DNA from: Branchiostoma floridae
Taxonomy: Eukaryota; Chordata; Leptocardii; Amphioxiformes; Branchiostomatidae
Assembly (NCBI RefSeq): GCF_000003815.2
Contig: NC_049985.1
Location: 17,427,099 to 17,469,890, forward strand
Reading direction: 5' to 3'
DNA: 42,792 bases
Shown here: piece by piece, positions 22,101 through 34,100 of the stretch
How positions within the stretch are numbered: position 1 is the stretch's first letter
How the letters are laid out: every line of letters starts with the position of its first letter
Made by a program: the position numbers and the translations under genes
The notes under the pieces: model-generated
The model's input: only the letters and a program-made list of their open reading frames with translations
Database searches by the model: none
Told to the model about the DNA's origin: nothing

Positions 22101-25100
22101 TTTCTTTACCCATCACAAAACATACAAGGTGAAAATGAATAAATCACACATTACTGCAATTACGTACAGGTGCATAACAATTTAAAAATAATCAAGCTTG
22201 TAGATCCACCAAGTCTTGGAAATGGTAAGGCCCACACCAATTTAACTTGTTGGTTCTTGCACTTTTTCAGAAAAAAATGTGCAGTGACAGGGCACTAAAA
22301 AATGGCAATAAGTCTGGGGATATAAGAATAATCAGTTTTCTATTTAAAAAAAACATTACCCATTGTACTGTAGCTGTGCCTGTTTGTTTCGATTTATCAA
22401 AAGTACAGTGACTGTACATTACTTCTTGATTGAAAAATATTAACTGTAATTATCGATGTACCCATATTGTAAGGACCTTTAAGATTAAAACAAACAAACA
22501 ACTGCATTTAAGTCAATTTACCGTCCTGAAAATAGTTGTTGAACGGCTTCATAGTAATTTAATCATATGGCGAAGATTTGCTGAATGGAAGGTGTGGTAA
22601 ATTTTTTTCATTTTTGGAAAAATAGCAGCAGGCTGTCCAAAAAAATAATCAAATTTGTGTGGTCTAAAGAACCAAGACATAAAATTGCTGTGGCTTAAAA
22701 AATGGTGAAAAAAGGATAAAAGTTTAGCTAATTTGTAAGTTCACAAATTAAGAGTTTTGTGCACATCCACAAGTTTTGGTTACTAATTATCATTGCAGAG
22801 GTCCAGATAGACATTTGATAATTTCTTTATATCTTAGACAAATCTGATCTTGAGTCAGGCTACCTTTCCTATGTCTTAATCCAAGACCTGCAAAAGGCAT
22901 TAGCCACTACACCACTCTGGCAGGCAGAAAGGCCCTAAAGGCAGAAAATCAGGCACAGACTGAGACCAGTGTTAATGACATCTGGGCCAGTCTGACATGA
23001 CAGGTTCCCTCTTGCAGGGGTATGTTGTTTTGGAATTTCAGACAGACCTGTAGGACCTTAATTTTATCATGTATGACTCTACTCTTCCCTTACCTCCAAG
23101 TAAAAAAAGTTCAATGCTGTGACCCAGAAAACTTATTTTCTCATGCAGAGCCTGACAGGTTATATTATACTAGTAGACGTTTATTCAAGGTATCCATGCT
23201 AGATCAATATTTAATTTCTAAAAAAATATCTAACGTTACTTAGTACAGTACAGGGCAAGATGTAACATACAGGTAGTAAAAAATATAGACCGTTATGATG
23301 CTACAAAGAAACAAGTGTCTATTATGGGCAAGTTATTTTTACACATTCACACTTCGTGCATATTAGAAATGCCATAATGTTGCATTGAATAGCTTGCACA
23401 AAGCCAAAATGGTGACCTTCATAGAGATCTACATCGAGAGACAGGTGCAAAGCTTGCTTTTCTACAATGTACAAATCTAGTCTCTGACCAGATATGTCTA
23501 GTAACCCTGATGGGACACCAGACCTGTTGAGGCTTTGGCTGGGTCTGGGATTAACCATTACATGCCTGTCAGTCAACTGCTACTGGCCATGTTGTCTCAG
23601 GACCAGTGCATGTTGCAAGTATCAAACTATAGCTGGCCTGTTACTGACCTGAGTCAGGGAAGGATGTGTAATTCATAATCTTTGAACTTTCTAGTCTCCA
23701 TTGGGTAGGCCTGACACAAATCTTGATGTCAGGGAGGAACTACAGGTAAACAAGAGAGACTCTAGTTTTGGGAAAGATGGAACTGGTTCCTACTTTGCCT
23801 TTTTGTCCTGCTTGAGAGCTTCTGGTTGGTGTTCAATGTTTTAGAAGAACTACGTTTAATCTAGAGCCTTAACACCAGTTAGGACACAGCAGCCAGTATT
23901 CAATCTAAGTCCTGTGTAGTTCTCCATCAATCTAGGAGAAGAGCCTGGGCTGGACAGAAGGCTTCTGGCCTATCTGTGGGGCTAACTGTGTGTAGCATAT
24001 CAATTATCCACACACCACATGCAAGGGGCCAAACATGTGCTCCTTTGACACTGTGCTTCTTTTTCAACATCTTGTATACTAGCAAGTTGTATAATTTTTC
24101 TTATGTTGAATGCAAAGCACCTCTTCATAACAGACCAATCCATATAAAGTAGAACTTAAAACATAAACAATTCTCCTTGCATGGAGGAGCTTAGAAGTGG
24201 AGTACCATGACATGGTCTGACAGGTCACCTGATTCTTTCTATAAATGTTCTTGAAGGGGCCTTTCACCCTGGCTGCTGATTTCACCCTCCCAGCCTTCTT
24301 TCCCAGATAAATCTCCACTGTTAGCATTCTGTATAGTAGACTCCATGCTACAGGCAAAATAGGACTGTCATGTGGGTACATTGTATGTGTATTCCAGGCA
24401 GTCTGCTCATACAGAAACTAGGCAAGGCATGGCCCCTCTCCCTACAACAACACAGCACTCCTGTTGTACAGTATCTAGGCCACCCCCTTTGGGACACTGG
24501 TCCCTCTAACCATCCTGCCCTAGACAAAAGTCTCTACTGGTAGTAGGCTTTATTTACTGAAGAACGGGCTATAAAAATACAAACTTACTATGTAATCTTC
24601 ACTAAGTTTTATTAGAAATTCTACCCCAGCCAAAAAAGATATGAAAGTATAAATGACTGTATGTATATAAATTACATATATATATGTATAGAACTGCACA
24701 CATGTACCCCATGTGATGTTGACTGTTTTCCCAATTACATGGTACATTTGTTAGGACCTACTAATAGGCTAAGATGTCAAACAGAAACTAGAAGGCCTGG
24801 TCACATAACTGATAGCTACATGTATGGGCGGGTTAACTGGTCGTGGATAATCAGCTATAAAGCCAAGGAGGTGTAGCCATGTTTAAAGGGTGGAAGACAC
24901 CAAGAAAATACATTCAACATTTTCTTATTATCTGTACCAAGAATAGTACCATTTGATGAACAGCACAACAAATAGAAACCCTTCTGATTTTATTGCACAT
25001 CAAACCATAAGAACCACACTTCTAGCTTTCCAGTCATCACACCAGGTAATCCAGGACAATTAGATTGAAAGTTTGACTTTTAAAGCTAGAAGACTAGTCG

Positions 25101-28100
25101 TTCTTATGGTTTGATGTGCAATAAAATCAGAAGGGTTTCTATTTGATGATGATGATTGTGCTGTTCATCAAATGGTACTATTCTTGACCTCTTGTGATGT
25201 CACAATGAACATGGCAGAAAGTACAGAACATGGTACAAAGGCTTGGGAAAAATGTTACCTGATAAGCAAACAGTGTTTTAAATTATCATGATTGCCCGCC
25301 CGGTCACCTTGTATAAAATCATCAACAACATCATTTCTGTACCTCACACGACCATCATCCTGGTGGCCCAATACTCCCGCCACACCAATCGCTCTGAAAC
25401 ATTGCAGGCCATTGCATGCAGGAACAACTAGTACAGGCTCTCATTCTTCCCTCTGACCATCAGAGAGTGGAATGGACTTGAAGCTGGTGTGGCGGAGGCG
25501 AGGTCTCTCTCCCAGTTCAAAACTGAGCTGGGGAGGACCCTGCTGCATTGTGCCACCCCGGCCCCACACGTCTTGTATATAAAAAAAAGTATGTAAACTC
25601 ACTTGTCCTGTCCTTCGCACACACAAAATTAGTTGTTTTCATTTTCCTGAGCGTTTTTCCTTTATTTTCCCTTGTCTATTTGTACCGTGCACTTGTGTTG
25701 TAACTAACTCATGAATGCGCAATCTGCCAATAATCTCTGTAAAGAGGCTAGGCAGTACAGAAGAAGATTACATGCAATTTAAAGATATCACAATGTTTGC
25801 TTTATTTGCTTTACAAAAAAAGTTCTTCCCGAGCCACAGTGCAAAGTTCCAAACCAAAAGAAAATGGCAGAAGCTTTCCTTTCCAGACAGGAAACAGGAT
25901 ACTGTATATGATCCACTTCTTCATTAAATTTGTTGCCAACTGACTGTCTTCACTGATATCCATAGTGATGATTAAAGAGAAAAACCATATGATTGCATGT
26001 CTATTGACTATTTTTTATATCATCTTTGGATGGCCTAAAAATACCGTTGCTGGAGATCGCCCGACTAAGACCCTTTACATTACGCTTTTCGCGTCAGCGG
26101 TGAAATTTCCCGCTGTTGGGACGCCGCTATCGGGACGTTTTTATACACACCGCCCGGAAATCTGACAAGACACCCGCGGCGCACGGTGGAATGTAAATTT
26201 TGGTGAAAGTCTACCCGTAAAGATCGCAGTTATTTGCACGTTGTTACACTGAACAAACTTTAATTTTGTTGTTTGCGTTCCGCTTCCAAATGATTGAAAA
26301 TTCAAATACGTGACTTGCATAAGAAATACAAGTCCCTGACTACGTTCTTACGCTGACACTTCCGTTCGTATAGTACGTAGTTCGGGTTGATTTTTGGGTT
26401 GATAGATCTATTCATTCTATATCAGAAAATAACTATCGGGAGACTGTTTCTTATCACTGTATTTTTACCCAGTGTTATGAACATGATCGCTGATGCAAAT
26501 TTCCTCCAATGTTTTGCAAATCTGTATCCACCATTTTCTCGCGGCATATGCTAATAAGCGTGCGCTTTATGCTAATCGCCTAAATTCTGACTCCCGCTAA
26601 CGCGACCCCGACGCGTTCTCTTTATACGCAGTTTGAAGTTGTCGGGGACTCCCGCTGAGCCTACGGGCGTACGCTTCGGAGTGGACGGGAGAAAATTTGA
26701 AGATAGCGAGACTACGATAACGAGAACTCTCTTCTCACGGGACTCCCGCTCTCGCAGTCCCGCTCTCGCCAGTCCCGCTTACGCGAAAACCATAATGTAA
26801 AGTGGACCTAACTGTTGTCAGTCTAAAACAGGGTTAGTGTAAATCTACTCTCTAACACCATGTAATAACTGCGGCATTGCATATTATTTCATATTTTGTA
26901 CTTTGATGTAGAATTCTGCAAATGGATTGCAGAATTCTGCAAATGGCTTGCAGAATTCTGTATGTTGTTTGCAGAATTCTGAACTTTGACTGCAGAATTC
27001 TGCAAGTAATTCGCAGAATTCTGCATGTTGTTTGCAGAATTCTGCAAATGGTTTGCAGAATTCTGCAGTCAAAGTGCAGAATTCTGCAGTCAAAGTGCAG
27101 AATTCTGCAGAATTGACGTAGTCCCGAGGGACCTGCCGATGTTATCTACGTAATTGTCATCATGTACTATGTCATATTCTAGAATGCTAAATTTCAATCT
27201 CGAAGTATGTCATAATAATCAATGTTTTCCGGATTTAGAGTGTTTTTCCGGATTAATAGTGTCGCCTGTTAATGCTAAAACCACTACAGTTACCAGTCGT
27301 TACTAAGAAATGAAATGCTAAAACCACTACAGTTACCAGTCGTTACTAAGCAATAAAAATGCTAAAACCACTGCAGTTACCAGTCGTTACTAAGAAATGA
27401 AATGCTAATACCACTGCAGTTGCCAGTCGTTACTAAACAATGAAAGTGCTAAAACCACTGCAGTTGCCAGTCGTTACTAAGCAATGAAAATGCTAAAACC
27501 ACTACAGTTACCAGTTTCCGCCTGACGATGAGGAAACCCACGGCAACAACGCTGACTTCAGCCAGGAACCCGGTCAGCAGAGCTGCTATCCCCATGTCCG
27601 CTCCGCGTATACTGAGGGGGGGTGGGGGTGGTGGGTTGGTTAGATGGGGAAACATTGAATGTCAGTTGATCAGATGTGACAAAATGTAGGTAAAAATTAT
27701 AAAACGTGCGCGGATTTGAGATCCCTTTGCCATGGGGAGACAGTCGTAAAGATATAGTCCAGTCATTGTGAAAACATTCTGGAATATCTCAGAAACGAGT
27801 ATTCACCTGAGCTTAGGGAGGACCAGCAGAGCCGTTACCAAGGCAACGGTGCGGAAGATGGCGCTGGGAGTCAGGATCCAGGTCCGCTTCTGGACCATCA
27901 GCCAGCTGGTCAGGTACGCCCGGATCGACACTGAGGGGCAAAGGTCAGAGGTCAGGTAAGCACGGATCGACACTGGCGGACAAAGGTTAGAGGTCAGGTA
28001 CGCCCAGAACGACACTGGGGGGCAAAGGTTAGGTGAACTAGGAGAACAAAGGTCAGATGTCAGATACGCCTGGATCGACACTGGGAACAAAGAGCAGAAT

Positions 28101-31100
28101 GAGGTCACTCACGCACACACACTCACACATGCACGCATACTCACGCGCGCACACACACACACACACATACACGCACAGACCTACCAGGAACAGCCACAAA
28201 AGTGAAGATCTGCAGCGGCTTGCGGCAGAGCCTGGCGATGTCGGCGCTGGTCTCGATCCAGCCGGTCATGATGGCGAAGGTGATGCCGGGAACGTAGAAC
28301 AGAACTAAGGACACCTGGGGAGAAAACAGAATCTAAGGGAAGGTCGTACCTCAGTCCGCATCGTGTCAAGTTCAGTGAATGATCGAGTAGCAACATCTTT
28401 TATATATCCCAGGCATTTCTTCCATCTTAACCTTTTTTCTACTTACGTAATAAGTTGGTGTAGCCTAGAGGAATTTTCTCAGGCTTCTCTCCACTATAAT
28501 AACCGGTACCACGTGACGAAAGAAACCACGAGTCTAACAGGAAGAATTGACAGCTACGCACCGTCAGGGTCAGCAGCAGGCAGATGCAGGAAAACTTCCA
28601 CAGGGTGCGCCACGGGACGACTCTCCGGCCCTGGCCGCTCTGGGGAGGGGATCGGAGGGGTTTAAACAGTTCACGCGTTATACACCACTCTGTTGGCCAC
28701 GTAGTTCCGCAGATCGTATACAAACGAAGTACTGATTTTCAAGAAATTTCAATGGTATTTCCAATTAAAGATGTAGACGGAAACGACTCTTGTCTAGTCC
28801 CCAGAGGTGCGGAGTAAGCTCGGCATGTGTCGCTGTCGTGGAGTACTAAAAACAGTTGGTCCTTATTTCAAAATTCACATCTACTTGACGAAGTTTGAAC
28901 GGTTTAAGGGGGTACAACCACATAGAAGCATTGACTAAAGATCAAAAGATAAAACTGAAATAAAGAACTGACTTTTCTGAACGCTGGCGCCAGAGATTTC
29001 ATCTCGTTGAGCCAGGCGTAGGGCAGGTGGCCGATGGGATAGGTCACCGTCAGCACGGCCACAGCCTGGGGAGACAGGGAAGGCGGGAACAAAGTTTACA
29101 TATCAGTCTGGGTAAGGTTAACCAATATATGTAAGTCATGCTTGCAACATTAATAACATGATGCAAAAAATATAGCAGAGTATAAAACGTATTCTAGCAC
29201 TTCAGTCTCTTCTTGGATAGGGAATGGGAGCTAGATTAGGTTTTCATACCGGGCTTGTCAAAATAGACATGACTTTCTAATTTGTTTCTGCGTCACTTCC
29301 GCCTGATCCTTATAAGGTACTCACCTCCACTGCGTCACTTCCGCCCAGTTCCTTATAAGGTACTCATCTCCACTGCGTCACTTCCGCCCAGTTCCTTATA
29401 AGGTACTCACCTCCACTGCGTCACTTCCGCCCAGTTCCTTATAAGGTACTCACCTCCACTGCGTCACTTCCGCCCAGTTCCTTATAAGGTACTCATCTCC
29501 ACTGCGTCACTTCCGCCCAGATCCTTATAAGGTACTCACCTCCACTGCGTCACTTCCGCCCAGTTCCTTATAAGGTACTCACCTCCACTGCGTCACTTCC
29601 GCCCAGTTCCTTATAAGGTACTCACCTCCACTGCGTCACTTCCACCCAGTTCCCGCGCGACCAGCAGGTTGATGATTGGCCGGCTGATTCTGTTGACGGC
29701 CGTGACGAGGGCGAGCGGCCACCAGAACTTCAGCGCGCGCACAACCGTGAAGCTGTCCTGCAGAAAGAAATCCTTGTCTAAAACTTCCCTAAAGATTACA
29801 GGTATCTTTTAACACCACAAAGAAAAATTGGTAAGAATCCAGTAGTCTTTATAATCTTGCAAAGCAAAGTAATCTAATACGCTTTTACACACTCAAAGAT
29901 TGCATCACGTGTCATGACAAAGAGTTGCGTGCCTTGTCTGGCTTATCAGCAAATGGTTGTGACTGTCGGATTACGTCATCAGCCAATGACAGGGCCTGTT
30001 GGATTACTTCATCAGCCAATGGCAGGTGCTGAAATTTTACCTTGTCAGCCAATGGCCGTGCGTGTCTGATTTTCGGCCCGACCTTGTAGAGAAAGCCGGC
30101 CACGATGAGAGCGAGTCTGACGGCCATGGCGGCGTACAGGGCCAGGATGGGGATCAGTAACGGGTCGGTGGTCTGCAGGGCCGTCTCCATCAGGGCTAGG
30201 GACACCGCTACCTGCAGGCACAACAACATACAACATATAACACATAACCACTGTAACTACATCTACATCTACATACAACACATAACCGCTGTAACTACAG
30301 GCGTACAGGGCCAGGATGGGGATCAGCAGCGGGTCGGTGGTCTGCAGGGCCGTCTCCATCAGGGCTAGGGACACCGCTACCTGTAAACACACCAACACAT
30401 AACCACTGTAACTACAGGCGTACAGGGCCACGGACACGGCTACCTGCACCAGACATATAACATAACCACTGTAACTACAGCCGTACAGGGCCACGGACAC
30501 GGCTACCTGCACCAGACATATAACATAACCACTGTAACTACAGGCGTACAGGGCCACGGACACGGCTACCTGCACCAGACATATAACATAACCACTGTAA
30601 CTACAGGCGTACAGGGCCAGGGACACCGCTACCTGCACCAGACATATAACATAGCCACTGTAACTACAGGCGTACAGGGCGAGGATGGGGATCAGCAGCG
30701 GGTCAGAGGTCTGCAGGGCGGTTTCCATCAGGGCCAGTGACACCGCTACCTGCAGGCACAACAACACATAACCACTGTAACTACAGGCGTACAGTTCCAG
30801 GGACACCACTACCTGCACCAGACATATAACATAACCACTGTAACTACAGGCGTACAGGGCGAGGATGGGGATCAGCAGCGGGTCAGAGGTCTGCAGGGCG
30901 GTTTCCATCAGGGCCAGTGACACCGCTACCTGCAGGCACAACAACACATAACCACTGTAACTACAGGCGTACAGTTCCAGGGACACCACTACCTGCACCA
31001 GACATATAACATAACCACTGTAACTACAGGCGTACAGGGCGAGGATGGGGATCAGCAGCGGGTCAGAGGTCTGCAGGGCGGTTTCCATCAGGGCCAGTGA

Positions 31101-34100
31101 CACCGCTACCTGCAGGCACAACAACACATAACCACTGTAACTACAGGCGTACAGGGCCACGGACACGGCTACCTGCACCAGACATATAACATAACCACTG
31201 TAACTACAGGCGTACAGGGCCACGGACACCGCTACCTGCACCAGACATATAACATAACCACTGTAACTACAGGCGTACAGGGCCACGGACACCGCTACCT
31301 GCACCAGACATATAACATAACCACTGTAACTACAGGCGTACAGGGCCACGGACACCGCTACCTGCACCAGACATATAACACATAACCACTGTAACTACAG
31401 GCGTACAGGGCCAGGGACACCGCTACCTGCACCAGACATATAACATAACCACTGTAACTACAGGCGTACAGGGCCACGGACACCGCTACCTGCACCAGAC
31501 ATATAACATAACCACTGTAACTACAGGCGTACAGCGCCACGGACACCGCTACCTGCACCAGACATATAACATAACCACTGTAACTACAGGCGTACAGCGC
31601 CACGGACACCGCTACCTGCACCAGACATATAACATAACCANNNNNNNNNNNNNNNNNNNNNNNNNNNNNNNNNNNNNNNNNNNNNNNNNNNNNNNNNNNN
31701 NNNNNNNNNNNNNNNNNNNNNNNNNNNNNNNNNNNNNNNNACAGGGCCAGGGACACCGCTACCTGCACCAGACATATAACATAACCACTGTAACTACAGG
31801 TGTACAGGGCCAGGGACACGGCTACCTGTATACATAGCAACAGATAACCACTGTAACTACAGGCGTACAGGGCGAGGATGGGGATCAGCAGGGGGTCGGT
31901 GGTCTGCAGGGCCGTCTCCATCAGCGCCACGGACACCGCTACCTGTACCAGACATATAACATAACCACTGTAACTACAGGCGTACAGGGCCAGGATGGGG
32001 ATCAGCAGCGGGTCGGTGGTCTGCAGGGCCGTCTCCATCAGGGCTAGGGACACCGCTACCTGTAAACACACCAACACATAACCACTGTAACTACAGGCGT
32101 ACAGGGCCAGGATGGGGATCAGCAGCGGGTCGGTGGTCTGCAGGGCCGTCTCCATCAGCGCCACGGACACCGCTACCTGTACCAGACATATAACATAACC
32201 ACTGTAACTACAGGCGTACAGGGCCAGGGGCATCGCTACCTGCACCAGACATATAACATAACCACTGTAACTACAGGCGTACAGGGCCAGGGACACCGCT
32301 ACCTGCACCAGACATATAACATAACCACTGTAACTACAGGCGTACAGGGCCAGGATGGGGATCAGCAGCGGGTCGGTGGTCCGCAGGGCGGTCTCCATCA
32401 GGGCAAGGGACACCGCTACCTGTAAACACACCAACACATAACCACTGTAACTACAGGCGTACAGGGCCAGGATGGGGATCAGTAACGGGTCGGTGGTCTG
32501 CAGGGCCGTCTCCATCAGGGCCACGGACACCGCTACCTGCACCAGACATATAACATAACCACTGTAACTACAGGCGTACAGGGCCAGGATGGGGATCAGC
32601 AGCGGGTCGGAGGTCTGCAGGGCCGTCTCCATCAGCGCCAGGGACACCGCTACCTGCACCAGACATATAACATAACCACTGTAACTACAGGCGTACAGGG
32701 CCAGGATGGGGATCAGCAGCGGGTCGGTGGTCTGCAGGGCCGTCTCCATCAGCGCCAGGGACACCGCTACCTACAGGCACAACAACATACAACATATAAC
32801 ACATAACCACTGTAACTACAGGCGTACAGGGCCAGGATGGGGATCAGCAGCGGGTCGGAGGTCTGCAGGGCCGTCTCCATCAGGGCCACGGACACCGCTA
32901 CCTGTAAACACACCAACACATAACCACTGTAACTACAGGCGTACAGGGCCAGGGACACCGCTACCTGCACCAGGCATATAACATAACCACTGTAACTACA
33001 GGCGTACAGGGCCAGGATGGGGATCAGCAGCGGGTCGGAGATCTGCAGGGCGGTCTCCATCAGCGCTACGGACACCGCTACCTGGGGCAGCAGACATATA
33101 ACATAACCACTAATACTGTAACTGCATCTACAGACTTCAGACATCTACATCTAACAAGTTATAATACAATCGGATATGGTACCGACCTAAAGGTACCGAC
33201 CGGCCAGTGATATGGAAACGCTTGCTCGAGCTGCATGAACCAGTAAAGTGATACAGACGGTGTGCCTAGTTGTTGGCAAAACTTGAGGAAATGTGCGCAA
33301 GGAGTTTCACACAAGCCGGTTCTACTGTGTATCTATAGGCACCACATTGTAACATACCTGAACACACACGTCTGCGATGGACGATGCGCCCACTATCAGC
33401 GAGTGGTGGTACTGCAGCAGCATCCCGATGAACACGTAGGCCTGCGGAGACGGAAATATTTTCGTGACGTCATTATCAACGATACTGAAAGACAGTTAAT
33501 CGTTCTGGTATGGAATACCCATGATGTCAGTCTTCCAGAACCCCTTTGTACGTCGATACGTAGGTAGGTAGGTAATAAGATGCCCATGATAAAAGTTACT
33601 TAAAAGCAGGAAAGATTTTTTTTATCTGGGTAGATTAGAAATCTAACCAGCTGCATGAGGAACTCTTATCCTGCTGTGTAAGACCCCTTTCTTTAATTTG
33701 TACAGGAACTGAAAAGCGCCCCATACCAGCCCGTCCAGTAGCGGGAACGCCGTCAGGAACAGCATGGCCCGCCGGCTGCCCGCCCCGACCACGGAGTCCA
33801 CCTGGTGCGCCCTCTCGATCAGCAGGTACCCCAGCGGGGTCAGGGCTAGATTTGGGGGGAGACAAACGAGACGTTAAAGAGAAGAGGAACTTTCGCTATC
33901 CGAGGCTACAGAAGAACAGTATAACAGGATGTGCAGGATAACAGCTAGCGCTACCCAAAGTTACAGAGATGAGTTAGTTACCCACCGACAAGTAAGTGCA
34001 CCGCGGCCACCACCAGTCCCATGGCGGCAGTCAGTGTGACCGCCCGCCGCCCGTCCTGTGCCTGCTGCACCAAGATCAGCCCGATGTGCGGGATCGGGAA

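Larger units (their letters stand above)
16593..27511. mobile_element. Large foldback-like structure with about 0.7-0.8-kb composite inverted repeats
   Basis: The left arm (16593-17369) and right arm (26839-27511) are reverse complements with the same order from outside inwards: a 43-bp minisatellite, about 150 bases of unique sequence (only about three differences between the arms, for example around CATCGGCAGGTCCCTCGGGA), a 21-bp-periodic palindrome array, and a closing segment GTGTTAGAGAGTAGATTTAC. The interior (17370-26838) is AT-rich, holds nested MITE/foldback units and a LINE relic, and has no transposase-like ORF. Tandem-repeat-rich long inverted repeats are typical of foldback elements. 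The alternative is two independent inverted insertions of one short element. The right arm abuts coding exon 11 of ANKH gene 1, and the whole structure sits in that gene's last intron. Confidence 0.65.

Noticed and set aside
22875-22990. tRNA-like SINE on the minus strand
   Set aside because: An A-box-like segment is visible but no acceptable B box follows at the right distance.
30045-31367. 440-codon minus-strand open frame
   Set aside because: It is the in-frame array of the exon 5 acceptor units and enters exon 5 in the wrong frame; not a separate gene or a giant exon.
31358-32764. 468-codon minus-strand open frame
   Set aside because: Same junction array, crossing an assembly gap; no unique domain.
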